Assembly: GCF_003946865.1 (NCBI RefSeq)
Contig: NZ_QXTH01000010.1
Location: 1 to 64,000 of the forward strand
From: Antribacter gilvus
GTDB lineage: Bacteria; Actinomycetota; Actinomycetes; Actinomycetales; Cellulomonadaceae
Length of the DNA: 64,000 nt
Direction: 5' to 3'
Positions 43,070 through 51,580 of this stretch are shown in pieces. Each line of letters opens with the position of its first letter. Within the stretch, counting starts at the first letter, position 1. The notes beneath the pieces are model-generated. The model searched no databases. It was given only the letters and a program-made list of their open reading frames with translations, and had not been told where the DNA came from. The position numbers and the translations under genes were made by a program.

Positions 43070-43984
43070 ATGGGCATGCGCACACTCGTCCGGTACGGCT
43101 ACGTGCCCTTCATGCTCCTGGCCATCAACGGCGCCGGTATCACCATCGCCGCCTCAGGTGGCTCCAAGCTCTGGCTGCTCGGTCTGTTGCTGCTCGCCAT
43201 CGCCAGCTCGTTCCTCGCCGAGCGCGTCCTGCCCTACCGGGAGGAATGGAACACACCGCACGACGACGACCACCGCGACACCGCCCACGCCACGGTGAAC
43301 GAGACCCTCACCCTCGCCAGTCTCATCGTGGTGCCGGTCCTGACCGCGCTGACCCCGTTCGACGGACTGTGGCCGCACGAGTGGCCGTTCGTGCTGCAGG
43401 TGCTCGCCGCGATCCTGGTCGCCGACCTCGGAATTACGTTGGTCCACCTGGCCAGCCACAAGATCCCCGTGCTGTGGCGGCTGCACGCGGTGCACCACAG
43501 CGTCAAGCGCGCCTACGGGTTCAACGGCCTGATGAAGCACCCGCTCCACCAGACCCTGGAGACCGCCGTGGGCTTCGCGCCCCTCATCCTGCTCGGCCTG
43601 CCCACCCCCGTCGCCTTCGCCCTCGCGCTCTGCGCCGCCGTCCAGCTCCTCCTGCAGCACTCCAACGTGGACTACCGGGTCGGACCACTACGCACCGTGC
43701 TCGCGCTCAACCAGGCCCACCGGTTCCACCACCTCAAGTGGGCCGGTATCGGCGACGTCAACTTCGGACTGTTCACCCTGATCTGGGACCACCTGCTCGG
43801 CACCTACTCCTACGACCCAGAGCGCCGGTTCACCAGCGACGACCTCGGCATGGCCGCCAAACCCAACTACCCCAACGACTACCTCGCCCAGCTCGCGGAA
43901 CCGTTCCGGGCGAGCGGTGCCTGCACAGACGAACCACAACCGGAAGGCGTAACCCAGCGCCAGCCCGACTCAGCAACGCATTGA
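43070..43984 (+). CDS. Sterol desaturase / fatty-acid hydroxylase superfamily protein
   Basis: The 304-residue membrane protein has helices at about 8-28, 35-55, 80-125 and 160-190. The di-iron His clusters of the family are HLASH, RLHAVHHSVKRAYGFNG, LLLQHSNVD and NQAHRFHHLKWAG. It should use O2 to hydroxylate or desaturate a lipid. The substrate is unknown; bacterial members act on hopanoids, carotenoids, sphingolipids or fatty acids. ATG 43070 or 43076 may start the protein. It faces CadD across a strong bidirectional hairpin. Confidence 0.85.
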   Translation: MGMRTLVRYGYVPFMLLAINGAGITIAASGGSKLWLLGLLLLAIASSFLAERVLPYREEWNTPHDDDHRDTAHATVNETLTLASLIVVPVLTALTPFDGLWPHEWPFVLQVLAAILVADLGITLVHLASHKIPVLWRLHAVHHSVKRAYGFNGLMKHPLHQTLETAVGFAPLILLGLPTPVAFALALCAAVQLLLQHSNVDYRVGPLRTVLALNQAHRFHHLKWAGIGDVNFGLFTLIWDHLLGTYSYDPERRFTSDDLGMAAKPNYPNDYLAQLAEPFRASGACTDEPQPEGVTQRQPDSATH

Positions 43985-43991
43985 GCAGCCT

Positions 43992-44020
43992 GCCCGGTCA
44001 CGACGATCTCGTGACCGGGC
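43992..44020. terminator. Bidirectional hairpin between the convergent genes
   Basis: GCCCGGTCACGA-N5-TCGTGACCGGGC is a perfect 12-bp stem with a five-base loop. It sits between the stops at 43984 (+) and 44036 (-). Confidence 0.85.
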
Positions 44021-44035
44021 GGGCCGGTGCTGCGG

Positions 44036-44644
44036 TTACAGCAGTGAGGCGATGTGGGCCAGGGTGCCGGACTCGATCAGGATGAAGACACCGAGGCCGA
44101 TGAAGACCAGCGGCACGAGCCAGTGCTCGACCTTTTCCAGTGCTTCGGTGACGGTCTCGTTGGTGCCGATCGCCCGGGCGAGCAGGCACCACAGCGCGAG
44201 CAGCACGAGGAACACCACGATCGTGACCAGCGCGTCGGTGGTGGACATGGTGCGGAACACCGGGGTGTAGATCGCGATGTTGTCGCCGCCGTTGGCGATC
44301 GTGATCCCGGCGACGCCGAGCAGCCCGACGGCCTTGAGCGCGGACTCGGCCTCATCGTCATCGTCGGACCCGCGCAGGGTGCGCACCAGGCCGAGGACAC
44401 CGATCGCGAGCGGGATCAGGCCGAGCAGGCCGACCCATTCGTCGGGCACGATCGTCAGGCCGAGCGCGGCGAGGAAGCTGACCGCGATCAGGGTGCTGAG
44501 GCCGAGGTACTGCCCGGCGACGATCTGCCATCCCCGCAGCCGTCCACCGCGCGCGGCGACGGCGAACAGGACGGTGAGGATCACGATGTCGTCGAGGTTG
44601 GTTGCGACGAACAACCCGGCTGCTGCCGCGATCGTGGTCAGCAT
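44036..44644 (-). CDS. cadD: CadD-type cadmium resistance transporter
   Basis: The 202-residue protein has five or six helices and the CadD/LysE-like pattern: AAAGLFVATNLDDIVILTVL, GQYLGLSTLIAVSFLAAL, a cytosolic acidic loop (RGSDDDDEAE), then GITIANGGDNIAIYTPVF, where the Asn/Gly/Asp motif is typical of CadD, and a last helix. Relatives from staphylococci confer Cd(II) resistance. ATG 44644 overlaps the stop of the ArsR gene by seven bases, so expression is tied to that repressor. Confidence 0.9.
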   Translation of the reverse strand: MLTTIAAAAGLFVATNLDDIVILTVLFAVAARGGRLRGWQIVAGQYLGLSTLIAVSFLAALGLTIVPDEWVGLLGLIPLAIGVLGLVRTLRGSDDDDEAESALKAVGLLGVAGITIANGGDNIAIYTPVFRTMSTTDALVTIVVFLVLLALWCLLARAIGTNETVTEALEKVEHWLVPLVFIGLGVFILIESGTLAHIASLL

Positions 44645-45009
44645 GCCGAGTCCTGCCCGTCCACGCCGTAGGTCGGGCACAGGGCCACGACGCTACCGGT
44701 CGCCGCCAGCAGCGTCTCGGCCGCTGTGAGCAGGTCCAGCAGCTCGGGCCGGGCCAGGGAGTAGTACACCCGCCGGCCCTCCATGCGCCCGACGACCAGC
44801 CCGCAGTCCCGCAGGCACGCCACGTGCGCGGACACGGTCGACTGCGCCAGCCCCAGGTCACGAGTCAGCTCTGCGACCCGCGCCTCACCAGACGCGAGCC
44901 GTCGCGCGATCGCCAGCCGCGCGGGATCGCCCAGCGACCGGAACAACGCGACCGCCGGCTCGATGTCCGCCGTGCTCGCCGCACGCACCTCAGTTTCTAT
45001 GATCGTCAT
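44638..45009 (-). CDS. CmtR/CadC-like ArsR-family repressor (third of three)
   Basis: The 123-residue repressor has LGDPARLAIARRLASGEARV, the recognition region LGLAQSTVSAHVACLRDCGL and a distal Cys in VALCPTYG, plus a terminal Cys. The three-Cys arrangement fits Cd/Pb sensing. It is coupled to cadD. ATG 45009 lies inside operator 3. It and the repressor at 40519 share most of their sequence, so they probably arose by duplication and may bind each other's operators. Confidence 0.9.
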   Translation of the reverse strand: MTIIETEVRAASTADIEPAVALFRSLGDPARLAIARRLASGEARVAELTRDLGLAQSTVSAHVACLRDCGLVVGRMEGRRVYYSLARPELLDLLTAAETLLAATGSVVALCPTYGVDGQDSAC

Positions 45010-45023
45010 ACCGCGATGATACC
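45000..45023. promoter_or_regulatory. ArsR operator 3 (TGATCG-N8-CGATGA)
   Basis: It has the same architecture as operators 1 and 2, with one mismatch in the left half-site (TGATCG for TCATCG). The ATG of the repressor is at the same position in the spacer, and TATCAT on the minus strand would be the -10 element. Confidence 0.75.
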
Positions 45024-45233
45024 CGGCCTTCGGCGATCATCAAGCCACCGTTGCTCTCCTGCTCGACTCCCACGACGATGGACCGGACACCTGACCGTGG
45101 GCGCGTGGCTCCACCCGCTAGGTTCGTGACCTCACGGACCGGGTCACGCGTGCGCTCGTGGAACCCATCACATAGCCCCCGCGGGTGCCAGCCCGGTACT
45201 GGGCTCGAAACTGCAGCCGACCTGCATGGCTAT

Positions 45234-47567
45234 TCAGTCCAGCGCGTCAGACCCCGCTTCGTCGTTGTCGGCTTGCTGCAGCTGCCTTTCGGCCTGGCGT
45301 TTCTTGTCGGCGATGTGCCGCAGGTTCTCTTCGAGCGCGGAGACCTCGCCGAGCCATTGCAGGCGGTGGGCTTCCTCGAGGCGTTCGTGGGTATTGCGTT
45401 CGATCTGGAGCAGGCGTGGCATCTGGGCGGGGGCCATGCGGAGCATGGGGCAGCGGACGCAGGCGTGTTCGTGTTGGCAGGGGGTTCCGTAGGGGCGTTC
45501 GCAGGTGCCGAGTGCGACTTTGCGGAGGCTGAAGTGGTCGCGAAACTCGTTCCATTCGGCGTCGCTGGGTTCGCGGTATTCCTCGCTCGGGCGGCGCCCG
45601 CGGCGTTCGTCGATGAAGGCTCGGTAGCGGTTGATGACTTCTTCGGGGTAGACCGCGACGTAGCCCTGGGTGGTGTTCAGGTCCAGGTGGCCCAGTAGCT
45701 TCGCGGCGATGTGGATGGGCAGGCCGCCGTTGACGACCTCGGTGGAGAACACGCGGCGGAAGTCGTGCGGGGTGAACCGCAGTGGTGTTCCATCGACGTC
45801 GCGCAGGTCGGCGCGCCCGGCCACCTTGCGCAGCAGCGTGCGGATGCGTTCGGTTGAGATGACCTGGCGCTGGTAGTTGACGACGTGCTGGAACAGGTGC
45901 GGCAGGGGCGGGCCGAAGATCTGTTCGTGCTCGTCGAAACGCTGGACCAGAGGGACGCGTCCCGCCTCGTCCTTGACCCGGCGGATGATCTTCGCCAGCA
46001 CGGAGACGAGGTCGGGGTCGGCGGGGATGACGCGTTCGGCGTCGGTCTTGGACGGGCTGATCTGCAGCAGGGGCACCATCTCGCCGGTGGGCGCCTGGTA
46101 CTGGCGCAGTCCCACGTGCGTCAGCTCCAGGAGCTCCTCGACCCGGACGCCCGTGCGGCGCAGGACCTCGATCGTGGCCCAGGTCCAGAACGCGTCGGTA
46201 TCGCGTTGTGCGACGTCGAACCGGGGGCCGGGATCGTCGAGGGCAAGGGCGTTGATCTTCCAGGTGGTCTTGGTGCGCTGGTAGCGGCGCCCATCGACAG
46301 TGACCTCGGCCAACGGTTCAGTGTGCTGCATCGCGGCCAGAAGTCTGCCAGTGTGCTCGAGCTCAGCCTGGGCGGTGGCGACCAGTCGTGGCAGGACCGG
46401 GACCAGGGTTCGGGTGCGGGCCTGCATGCGTGCCTTCAGGAGGCGGAGTTCCTTGATCTTGCCGCGGGTATCGGCCTCGGTGATCGGGCTCGGAGCGGCC
46501 CACTGGGCCCAGCGGGCTGGGTCTTCCAGAGCCCACTGCTGCAGGTCGAGGTAGAAAGCGCGCACCACGAGGAGGATGAGGTGGGTGCCCTTGCGCGGGC
46601 TGCCGTCGGGCAGGACCCGCAAGCGTTCCTTCCATCCCTGGATGGCCTGGTCGGACAGTCGTAGGGAGTTGATCCCGGGGTGGTGGCGTTCCAGGTCGCA
46701 CCAGAACAGGTCGGCCAGGAGTTGGACCTGGCTGCTCAGGGTGCTGTAGTCCAGGACCGTCGAGCGTTCCACGAGGTAGTGCACGAGCAAGTCACGGATC
46801 CCGGAGTCGACGATCGGGTAGCGGTCCACCAGCTCGGCAACCGTGAGCTGCCCGCGGGCGATGGCCTGCCGCAGGGTCGGGGGCTGACCGACGAGTCCGC
46901 CGATCGCCTGCAGCGCCTCGTAGGCCAGGGGCAGCCCGATACTGGGACGCCCCGAAGCGGCTCGCGCGGCTCGGTAGGTGTTGAAGTCGGCCGTATCGAT
47001 GTCTCGCGGCGACTTGCCGGTGACGATCGCGATGTGCGTCAGCACGGTCAGCGCGTAGGTGGCATAGCTGCCCGTGTCCGCGCGAGCGGTGTGAGGCTCG
47101 ATCGCAGCGAAGACGGCGGCGTGGTTGTGCTGGCGGAACTGGGCGTAGACCCCGAGCAGGCGGCTGGCGAAGAACCACGCGTAGGTGGGCCGGATCGCGC
47201 GCAGCACGATCAGCATCCTGATGCCTGAGGTCAGCGAGTGTCGATGCTTGGGTGGGACGTCCGGGAGCCACCGGTGACCGACCTGGTCGGAACCGCTGTG
47301 TAGCCACCGCTCCTGCCAGTCCTCACCGTCGTAGGTCTCCAGCCAGTCCAGGGCACGACTGAACGCAAGGACGTGCTCCGCACGTTGCCGGGAGGTGGGC
47401 CGGCGGTCCAGCAATCCCTCGGCCAGGCGAACCAGCTCCTGCCGCGTTGCCCCCTCCTGACCCGGCAGCGCTGGGGCGTAGGCGGGAACGGCCGGGGCGG
47501 TGAGCACGCCGGGCTCCCGTCGGCTGACCGGTGTCACGCGGGTCGTTTGCCCGTGCCGCCCGACCAT
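45234..47567 (-). CDS. tnpB: Large tyrosine recombinase, Tn554 TnpB-like
   Basis: The 777-residue protein has a long N-terminal DNA-binding half and a C-terminal tyrosine recombinase domain. Catalytic residues are Arg in RRTGVRVEELLEL near 472, Lys in SPSKTDAERVIP, the HxxR of FTPHDFRRVFSTE near 602, His in LLGHLDLNTT and Tyr in QGYVAVYPEE near 636. A Cys/His-rich tail (CERPYGTPCQHEHACVRCPM) resembles a zinc-binding region. A coiled, charged end follows. Its ATG overlaps the stop of tnpA by one base (TGATG). With tnpA it should catalyse site-specific excision and insertion. No TnpC-like third protein is evident. Confidence 0.9.
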   Translation of the reverse strand: MVGRHGQTTRVTPVSRREPGVLTAPAVPAYAPALPGQEGATRQELVRLAEGLLDRRPTSRQRAEHVLAFSRALDWLETYDGEDWQERWLHSGSDQVGHRWLPDVPPKHRHSLTSGIRMLIVLRAIRPTYAWFFASRLLGVYAQFRQHNHAAVFAAIEPHTARADTGSYATYALTVLTHIAIVTGKSPRDIDTADFNTYRAARAASGRPSIGLPLAYEALQAIGGLVGQPPTLRQAIARGQLTVAELVDRYPIVDSGIRDLLVHYLVERSTVLDYSTLSSQVQLLADLFWCDLERHHPGINSLRLSDQAIQGWKERLRVLPDGSPRKGTHLILLVVRAFYLDLQQWALEDPARWAQWAAPSPITEADTRGKIKELRLLKARMQARTRTLVPVLPRLVATAQAELEHTGRLLAAMQHTEPLAEVTVDGRRYQRTKTTWKINALALDDPGPRFDVAQRDTDAFWTWATIEVLRRTGVRVEELLELTHVGLRQYQAPTGEMVPLLQISPSKTDAERVIPADPDLVSVLAKIIRRVKDEAGRVPLVQRFDEHEQIFGPPLPHLFQHVVNYQRQVISTERIRTLLRKVAGRADLRDVDGTPLRFTPHDFRRVFSTEVVNGGLPIHIAAKLLGHLDLNTTQGYVAVYPEEVINRYRAFIDERRGRRPSEEYREPSDAEWNEFRDHFSLRKVALGTCERPYGTPCQHEHACVRCPMLRMAPAQMPRLLQIERNTHERLEEAHRLQWLGEVSALEENLRHIADKKRQAERQLQQADNDEAGSDALD

Positions 47568-48805
47568 CAGTGCTCCCCGAACACGTCGGAGAGATCCTGC
47601 TCGTCATAGGTCCAGCCGGCGAGTGGGCGCGGTTCGGGTCGGGGGCGGGTGTAGTGCTCATGGACCCGGGCGATCACCTCGTCGATGCGAGGTCGCAGGT
47701 AGCGGCCTGTGGTCGTGATCTGCCGGTGCCGCAAGACCTGCTGGACGTCGACGAGGGTGACCTGTGGATCGGCGATCAGTCGGAGCCCGAGGGTGTGTCG
47801 CAGGTCGTGCAGCGTGACGTTCGCGCCGATCGACTCGTTGATGCGCCGCAGCACCGCGCGTACCGCGGTGTAGGACAGCGGCCTGAGCGGGTTACGTCGG
47901 GTCCACCACAGTGGCTCGTCCGGTTCGGGCCGGTGCCCCTCGCCCGCGAGCTCGCCGAGGTAGAGAGCGAGCCACGTGAACGCCTCCGGCGCCGCCGGGC
48001 ACGCCTGCTTGATCCCACCCAGGCCCTTGGTCGCCACGTAGATACGCCCCTCGCCCGGGTGAGCATCCCCGACCGTCATACCCAGCAGCTCCGAAGCCCT
48101 CGCCCCACTGGACAAGTACATGCTGAACAGGGCCCTGTCCCTGTTGCAGCTGAGCCGAGCGAACAGGTCGTCCAGCACATCGTCGGGCACTGCACGCGGC
48201 GGCAGGTCCGGTCGCTTCTGCCGGTAGCTGCCCCGCTTGTGCAACGCGATCGGATCCATCGGGTTGTGATGGGAGTGGACACGCCCGCCACGACGCGACT
48301 GCGTCGGGACCGGCGAGACGATCGGCCCCCTGCCGGTCCGGACGTGGAAGGCGTAGAACGCCGCGACGACCGACAACGCATGATTGATCGTGGCCGGCGC
48401 GTATCCCGCGGACAGTGACGGCTTGCCGGTCCGAGCGTTGACCGCGCCCGGCGCCGGCGCGTCAGGCCGGGACCGTGCTCTCGCGGGGTTGACGCTCGTG
48501 CGCAGCCACAGCACGAAGTCACGGACCTCTACGCGTTGAGCCCGGTTCCACGGCACGTCTACTGTGGCCAGGAACCGGAACCAGCGCAGCAGGTCGTATG
48601 CGTACGAGCGGCACGACGACGTCCCGTTCCCGCACGCCAACAGCTCGCGCAGGAACTCGCTGACCGGCTCGATCACCACGCCCGCGCCGTCGAGCACGAC
48701 CCACGGCAGATCCGCCACGCGGGTCGGCCGGACTGCGCCGGTCCGCGCCACGACGAGCCCTACGACGGAACGAACGCCGCCCTCACCATCTACGTCCAGT
48801 GCCAT
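47567..48805 (-). CDS. tnpA: Tyrosine recombinase, Tn554 TnpA-like
   Basis: The 412-residue integrase-type protein has an N-terminal SAM-like arm-binding domain (around residues 45-150, FLRELLACGNGTSSCRSYAY) and a catalytic domain. Active-site residues are Arg in LSSGARASELLGM near 235, Lys in YVATKGLGG, HxxR in TLHDLRHTLG near 332, His in VLRHRQITTT and Tyr in GRYLRPRIDE. The start, GTG or ATG near 48805, is about 95 bp inside the right end of the island. The position next to the end and the overlap with a larger recombinase match Tn554-like elements. Confidence 0.9.
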   Translation of the reverse strand: MALDVDGEGGVRSVVGLVVARTGAVRPTRVADLPWVVLDGAGVVIEPVSEFLRELLACGNGTSSCRSYAYDLLRWFRFLATVDVPWNRAQRVEVRDFVLWLRTSVNPARARSRPDAPAPGAVNARTGKPSLSAGYAPATINHALSVVAAFYAFHVRTGRGPIVSPVPTQSRRGGRVHSHHNPMDPIALHKRGSYRQKRPDLPPRAVPDDVLDDLFARLSCNRDRALFSMYLSSGARASELLGMTVGDAHPGEGRIYVATKGLGGIKQACPAAPEAFTWLALYLGELAGEGHRPEPDEPLWWTRRNPLRPLSYTAVRAVLRRINESIGANVTLHDLRHTLGLRLIADPQVTLVDVQQVLRHRQITTTGRYLRPRIDEVIARVHEHYTRPRPEPRPLAGWTYDEQDLSDVFGEH

Positions 48806-48900
48806 CGATGCCGCTCCTCGAGATCGGGCCAGAGGGCATCAGCGTCAGCGTCACCATCACGCGTTGCCGGGACGACACGCCAGTAGTGCGGTCAACAAGA
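48806..48900. repeat. Right terminus of the island
   Basis: These bases recur nearly unchanged at 32975-33069. They contain TAGTGCGG (48884-48891), the reverse complement of the octamer at the left end, and finish GTCAACAAGA at the point where the methyltransferase frame resumes. Confidence 0.8.
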
Positions 48901-49881
48901 CACGCGGCGAACCTCGCCCAGGCCCGGGTCGAGCCCGGGCACCGCGTCCTGGAGATCGGGTCGGGCGGGCCGCTGGCCTCGATGCTCGCGCACCTCGTGG
49001 GCCCGGACGGCCAGGTCGTCACCGTCGACATCGACGACGGCGTGACCGCCCGCGTCCGTGCCGGGCTCGAGCGCCTCGGCCTGACCGACCGGGTCGAGGT
49101 CGTCACCGCCGACGCCGCGCACCATCTCGGGCGCGGGACGTTCGACCGCATCATGGTCACCGTCTCCCCCTGGGCCATCCCGCGGTCCTGGCTGGAGCAG
49201 CTCGCGCCCGACGGCGTCCTGGTGGTCCCGCTGCGCGTCGCGCCCGGCATGCAGCGGGTCATCGGGTTCCGCCACGAGAACGGCCACCTGGTGTCCGAGT
49301 CGGTGGTGGGCGGCGGTTTCGTGTTCCTCCAGGGCGTGGACCAGTTCGACCCGCCCTCGGTGGACCTGACCGGCCCGTCCGGCCATCGCGTGACGTTCCG
49401 CTTCTCCGGCCAGGTCCCGGAAGACTTCGCGGTGTCCGACGACGTCCTGGCCTCCACCGCGGTCGACGCCTGGTCGGGCGCGGCCTACGCGTCCGGGGAG
49501 CTGTGGCTCGACCTGCTCACCTGGACGCTGGTGCAGCCGGGAGGGTGCGCCATGGAGGTCGTGGTCCCGACGGACCGCGGCGCCGTGGACTCGTTCTACC
49601 CGGCGCTCGTGGACGGCTCGTCGTTCGCGTCCGTCGCCCACCGCTCCCTGCCGGACGGGACCCTGGAGATCGGCGCGGTCGGCAAGGGCCCGGAAGCCGC
49701 CCGGCTCACGGCACGGCTCGCCGAGTCGCTCCGGGTCTACGACACCGAGCACCGCGGCGTCGAGCCGCTGTTCCAGTGGTGGCCGGCGGACCACCCGCCG
49801 TCGGACCTCGCGCCGGGCGTGACCGTCCTGCCGCGCCCCCACGGCACCCTCACGATCACCTGGCTACCGGCGGGCCGGTAG
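48901..49881 (+). pseudogene. Protein-L-isoaspartate-type methyltransferase, C-terminal part, beyond the island
   Basis: Reading resumes at about codon 90 of the interrupted gene: AANLAQARVEPGHRVLEIGS (SAM motif I), VVTVDIDDGVTARVRAG, FDRIMVTVSPWAIPRSWLEQ and APDGVLVVPLRV. A C-terminal extension of about 150 residues follows, as in FxLD-type methyltransferases. No start codon with an RBS lies in front of it. A fusion frame from inside the island end (about 48799) could still give a protein lacking the N-terminal cap. Its frame, orientation and residue content exactly complement the piece at 14219-14485. Confidence 0.9.
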
Positions 49882-49902
49882 CGGATTCGATACCTTGCCC
49901 CC

Positions 49903-50907
49903 ATGAGCCCGAGCGACCCGTTGGCCGGGCTGGACGACGTCGGCTGGCGGTGGCTGTCCCACGCGTACGGGTCGGCGGCCGACGTCCCTGGCCTGCTCCG
50001 GGACCTGCAGTCGCGGGAACCCGAGGTCCGCGAGCGTTCCTTGAGCGTCCTGTCCAACGCCGTCGTCCATCAAGGCAGTCGTTGCTCGGCATCGGCACCG
50101 ACCGCCCGGTTCGTCGTCGAGCTGGTCCTCTCCGGCGAGAACGATGAACGCGCCGGGCTGGTCGGGTTCCTCGTCCACCTCGCCATCGGCCTGGACTACG
50201 AGCTGCTGCCCGACGGCGTCCCGATCGCCCGGTGGCGCGCGGACGCGGCCACGCTCAATGCCGATCTGCCGTCGATCCTGGAGCACCACCGCCGGTGGGC
50301 CGAGCAGGACGACATCAGCCAGGAGGAGCGTGAGCTGTGGGAGCGCAACCCGTATGCCGGGCTGCGCGGGAGCCCGGACGACATCGCCGTCTACGACGTC
50401 GTCCAGGACGCGCTGCCCCGGCTCGTCCCGTTGCTCGACGCCGAGGACGCGGCTGTGCGCGGCCGGACCGCCTACCTCGTCGGCTGGTTCCCGGAGTCGG
50501 CACCCACCACCGCCGCGCACGTCGTGCGGATGCTCGAGCGAGAGACCGATCAGGACGCCGTGGCCCAAGCCCTGATCACCCTCTCGCTCGTCGCGCCGCC
50601 CGAGCAGGTCGCCGAGCACGCCGACCGCCACCTGCGCTCCGCCATGCCCCGCGCGCGGTGGGGCGCGGCGAACGCCTTGGCCCGCTGCGCCGTGCTGGCC
50701 GGCGCGCCTCCGCACCAGACCGTCGTCGACGAGCTGTTCGAGTGGACCGGGCACCCGGAGGTCCCTGAGCTGCTCGTCCACTACGGCGACGTGGCGATGC
50801 ACGCCGCCACCAGCCTCCGGACGATCGCCCGGTGGCTCAGCCCTGACGAGCTCGCCCGCCTGCCCGGGCTCCCCCGGTTCGTCGACGACCCGTGGGCCTC
50901 GGGCTGA
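49903..50907 (+). CDS. HEAT-repeat protein
   Basis: The 334-residue, alpha-helical protein has HEAT-like units such as LVPLLDAEDAAVRGRTAYLV, TAAHVVRMLERETDQDAVAQ and AMPRARWGAANALARCAVLA. Such scaffolds bind other proteins; no enzymatic motif is seen. TACCTT at 49891-49896 is six bases before the ATG, so the transcript is probably leaderless. It follows the methyltransferase fragment by 21 bp. Function unknown. Confidence 0.75.
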   Translation: MSPSDPLAGLDDVGWRWLSHAYGSAADVPGLLRDLQSREPEVRERSLSVLSNAVVHQGSRCSASAPTARFVVELVLSGENDERAGLVGFLVHLAIGLDYELLPDGVPIARWRADAATLNADLPSILEHHRRWAEQDDISQEERELWERNPYAGLRGSPDDIAVYDVVQDALPRLVPLLDAEDAAVRGRTAYLVGWFPESAPTTAAHVVRMLERETDQDAVAQALITLSLVAPPEQVAEHADRHLRSAMPRARWGAANALARCAVLAGAPPHQTVVDELFEWTGHPEVPELLVHYGDVAMHAATSLRTIARWLSPDELARLPGLPRFVDDPWASG

Positions 50908-50944
50908 TGATCCGAGGCGGAGGCTCGCCCGTCCGTGGGGCCCG

Positions 50945-51580
50945 TCAGACCTCCGCACCCCGGTCGATCCCCAGGGTCGCGACCAGGTCCTCGTGGAGCT
51001 CGAACCAGACGCGGTGACAGGAGTCGACGTCGGTCCGGTCGACCCAGCCGTGCTCCCCTGCCTGCGCGCGCCGCAGTGCCGCGGTAAAGCGCCGGTCGTA
51101 CCCGCGGAAGCGCGCGAGGACACCCTCGAGCCGGCTCGCGAGCGGGACCAGACCCTGGCTCACGGCGGTGAGCTCGTCGAGGACGGCGGCGTCCCAGGCG
51201 GCGTCCCCGTGGTCGTTGGCCGCGAGCGGGTCGCCGGGGCCCGGCCGGAGCTGCCAGTCGGTGCAGGCCCGCTGCAGGCGGGCGTTCAGCGGGAGGAACG
51301 CCCGGTAGACCTCGCCGGCCTCCGCCCGGACGCCGGCCCGGTCCAGCTCCGCCGCCAGCTCACGCTCGTTCTCGGCCCTGCCCGAGGCGGTCAGGGACCA
51401 GCCCCCGAGCCCGCCGAAGGACGTGTACGTCACCCAGCCCCGCGCCTCGCCGTCGAGCATCAGGGACGCCGTCTCGTCCGGGTCGAGACCGTACCGCTGG
51501 GCGACGGCCACCGGCTCGCCGAACCCGAGGACGCGCACCGCGTGCAGCACGAGGAGCCCGGCCGACGACAGGCGGGTCAC
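50945..51580 (-). CDS. Hypothetical protein with winged-helix-like N-terminus
   Basis: The 211-residue protein has an N-terminal segment LSSAGLLVLHAVRVLGFGEP and YGLDPDETASLMLDGEARGW, then a wing-like WSLTASGRAENE, as in MarR-like folds. A helical C-terminal domain follows with RFTAALRRAQAGEHGW. It may be a transcription factor with a ligand domain. GTG 51580 overlaps the stop of the preceding gene by four bases. The pair is divergent from the PEP-utilising enzyme at 52026 and may regulate it. Confidence 0.6.
   Translation of the reverse strand: MTRLSSAGLLVLHAVRVLGFGEPVAVAQRYGLDPDETASLMLDGEARGWVTYTSFGGLGGWSLTASGRAENERELAAELDRAGVRAEAGEVYRAFLPLNARLQRACTDWQLRPGPGDPLAANDHGDAAWDAAVLDELTAVSQGLVPLASRLEGVLARFRGYDRRFTAALRRAQAGEHGWVDRTDVDSCHRVWFELHEDLVATLGIDRGAEV

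Larger units (their letters stand above)
14486..48900. mobile_element. ~34.4-kb integrative island with Tn554-like recombinases, carrying metal-resistance and envelope genes
   Basis: The left boundary is where the PCMT reading frame diverges (after 14485). The right boundary is where it resumes (48901). The right boundary is supported independently: about 95 bp ending GTCAACAAGA at 48891-48900 is nearly identical to 32975-33069, and similarity stops at the same base. Short inverted octamers CCGCACTA (14491-14498) and TAGTGCGG (48884-48891) lie just inside the two ends. Two overlapping tyrosine recombinases read inward from the right end. No tRNA is involved. The cargo is described in the individual entries. 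The exact endpoints are uncertain by a few bases. Confidence 0.85.

Noticed and set aside
43003-44085. Overlapping plus-strand frame across the sterol-desaturase gene
   Set aside because: It is an Arg/Pro-rich shadow of the true frame, which contains the conserved His clusters.
14486-48900. tRNA attachment site for the island
   Set aside because: Neither boundary resembles a tRNA 3' end, and the target is clearly a protein-coding gene.
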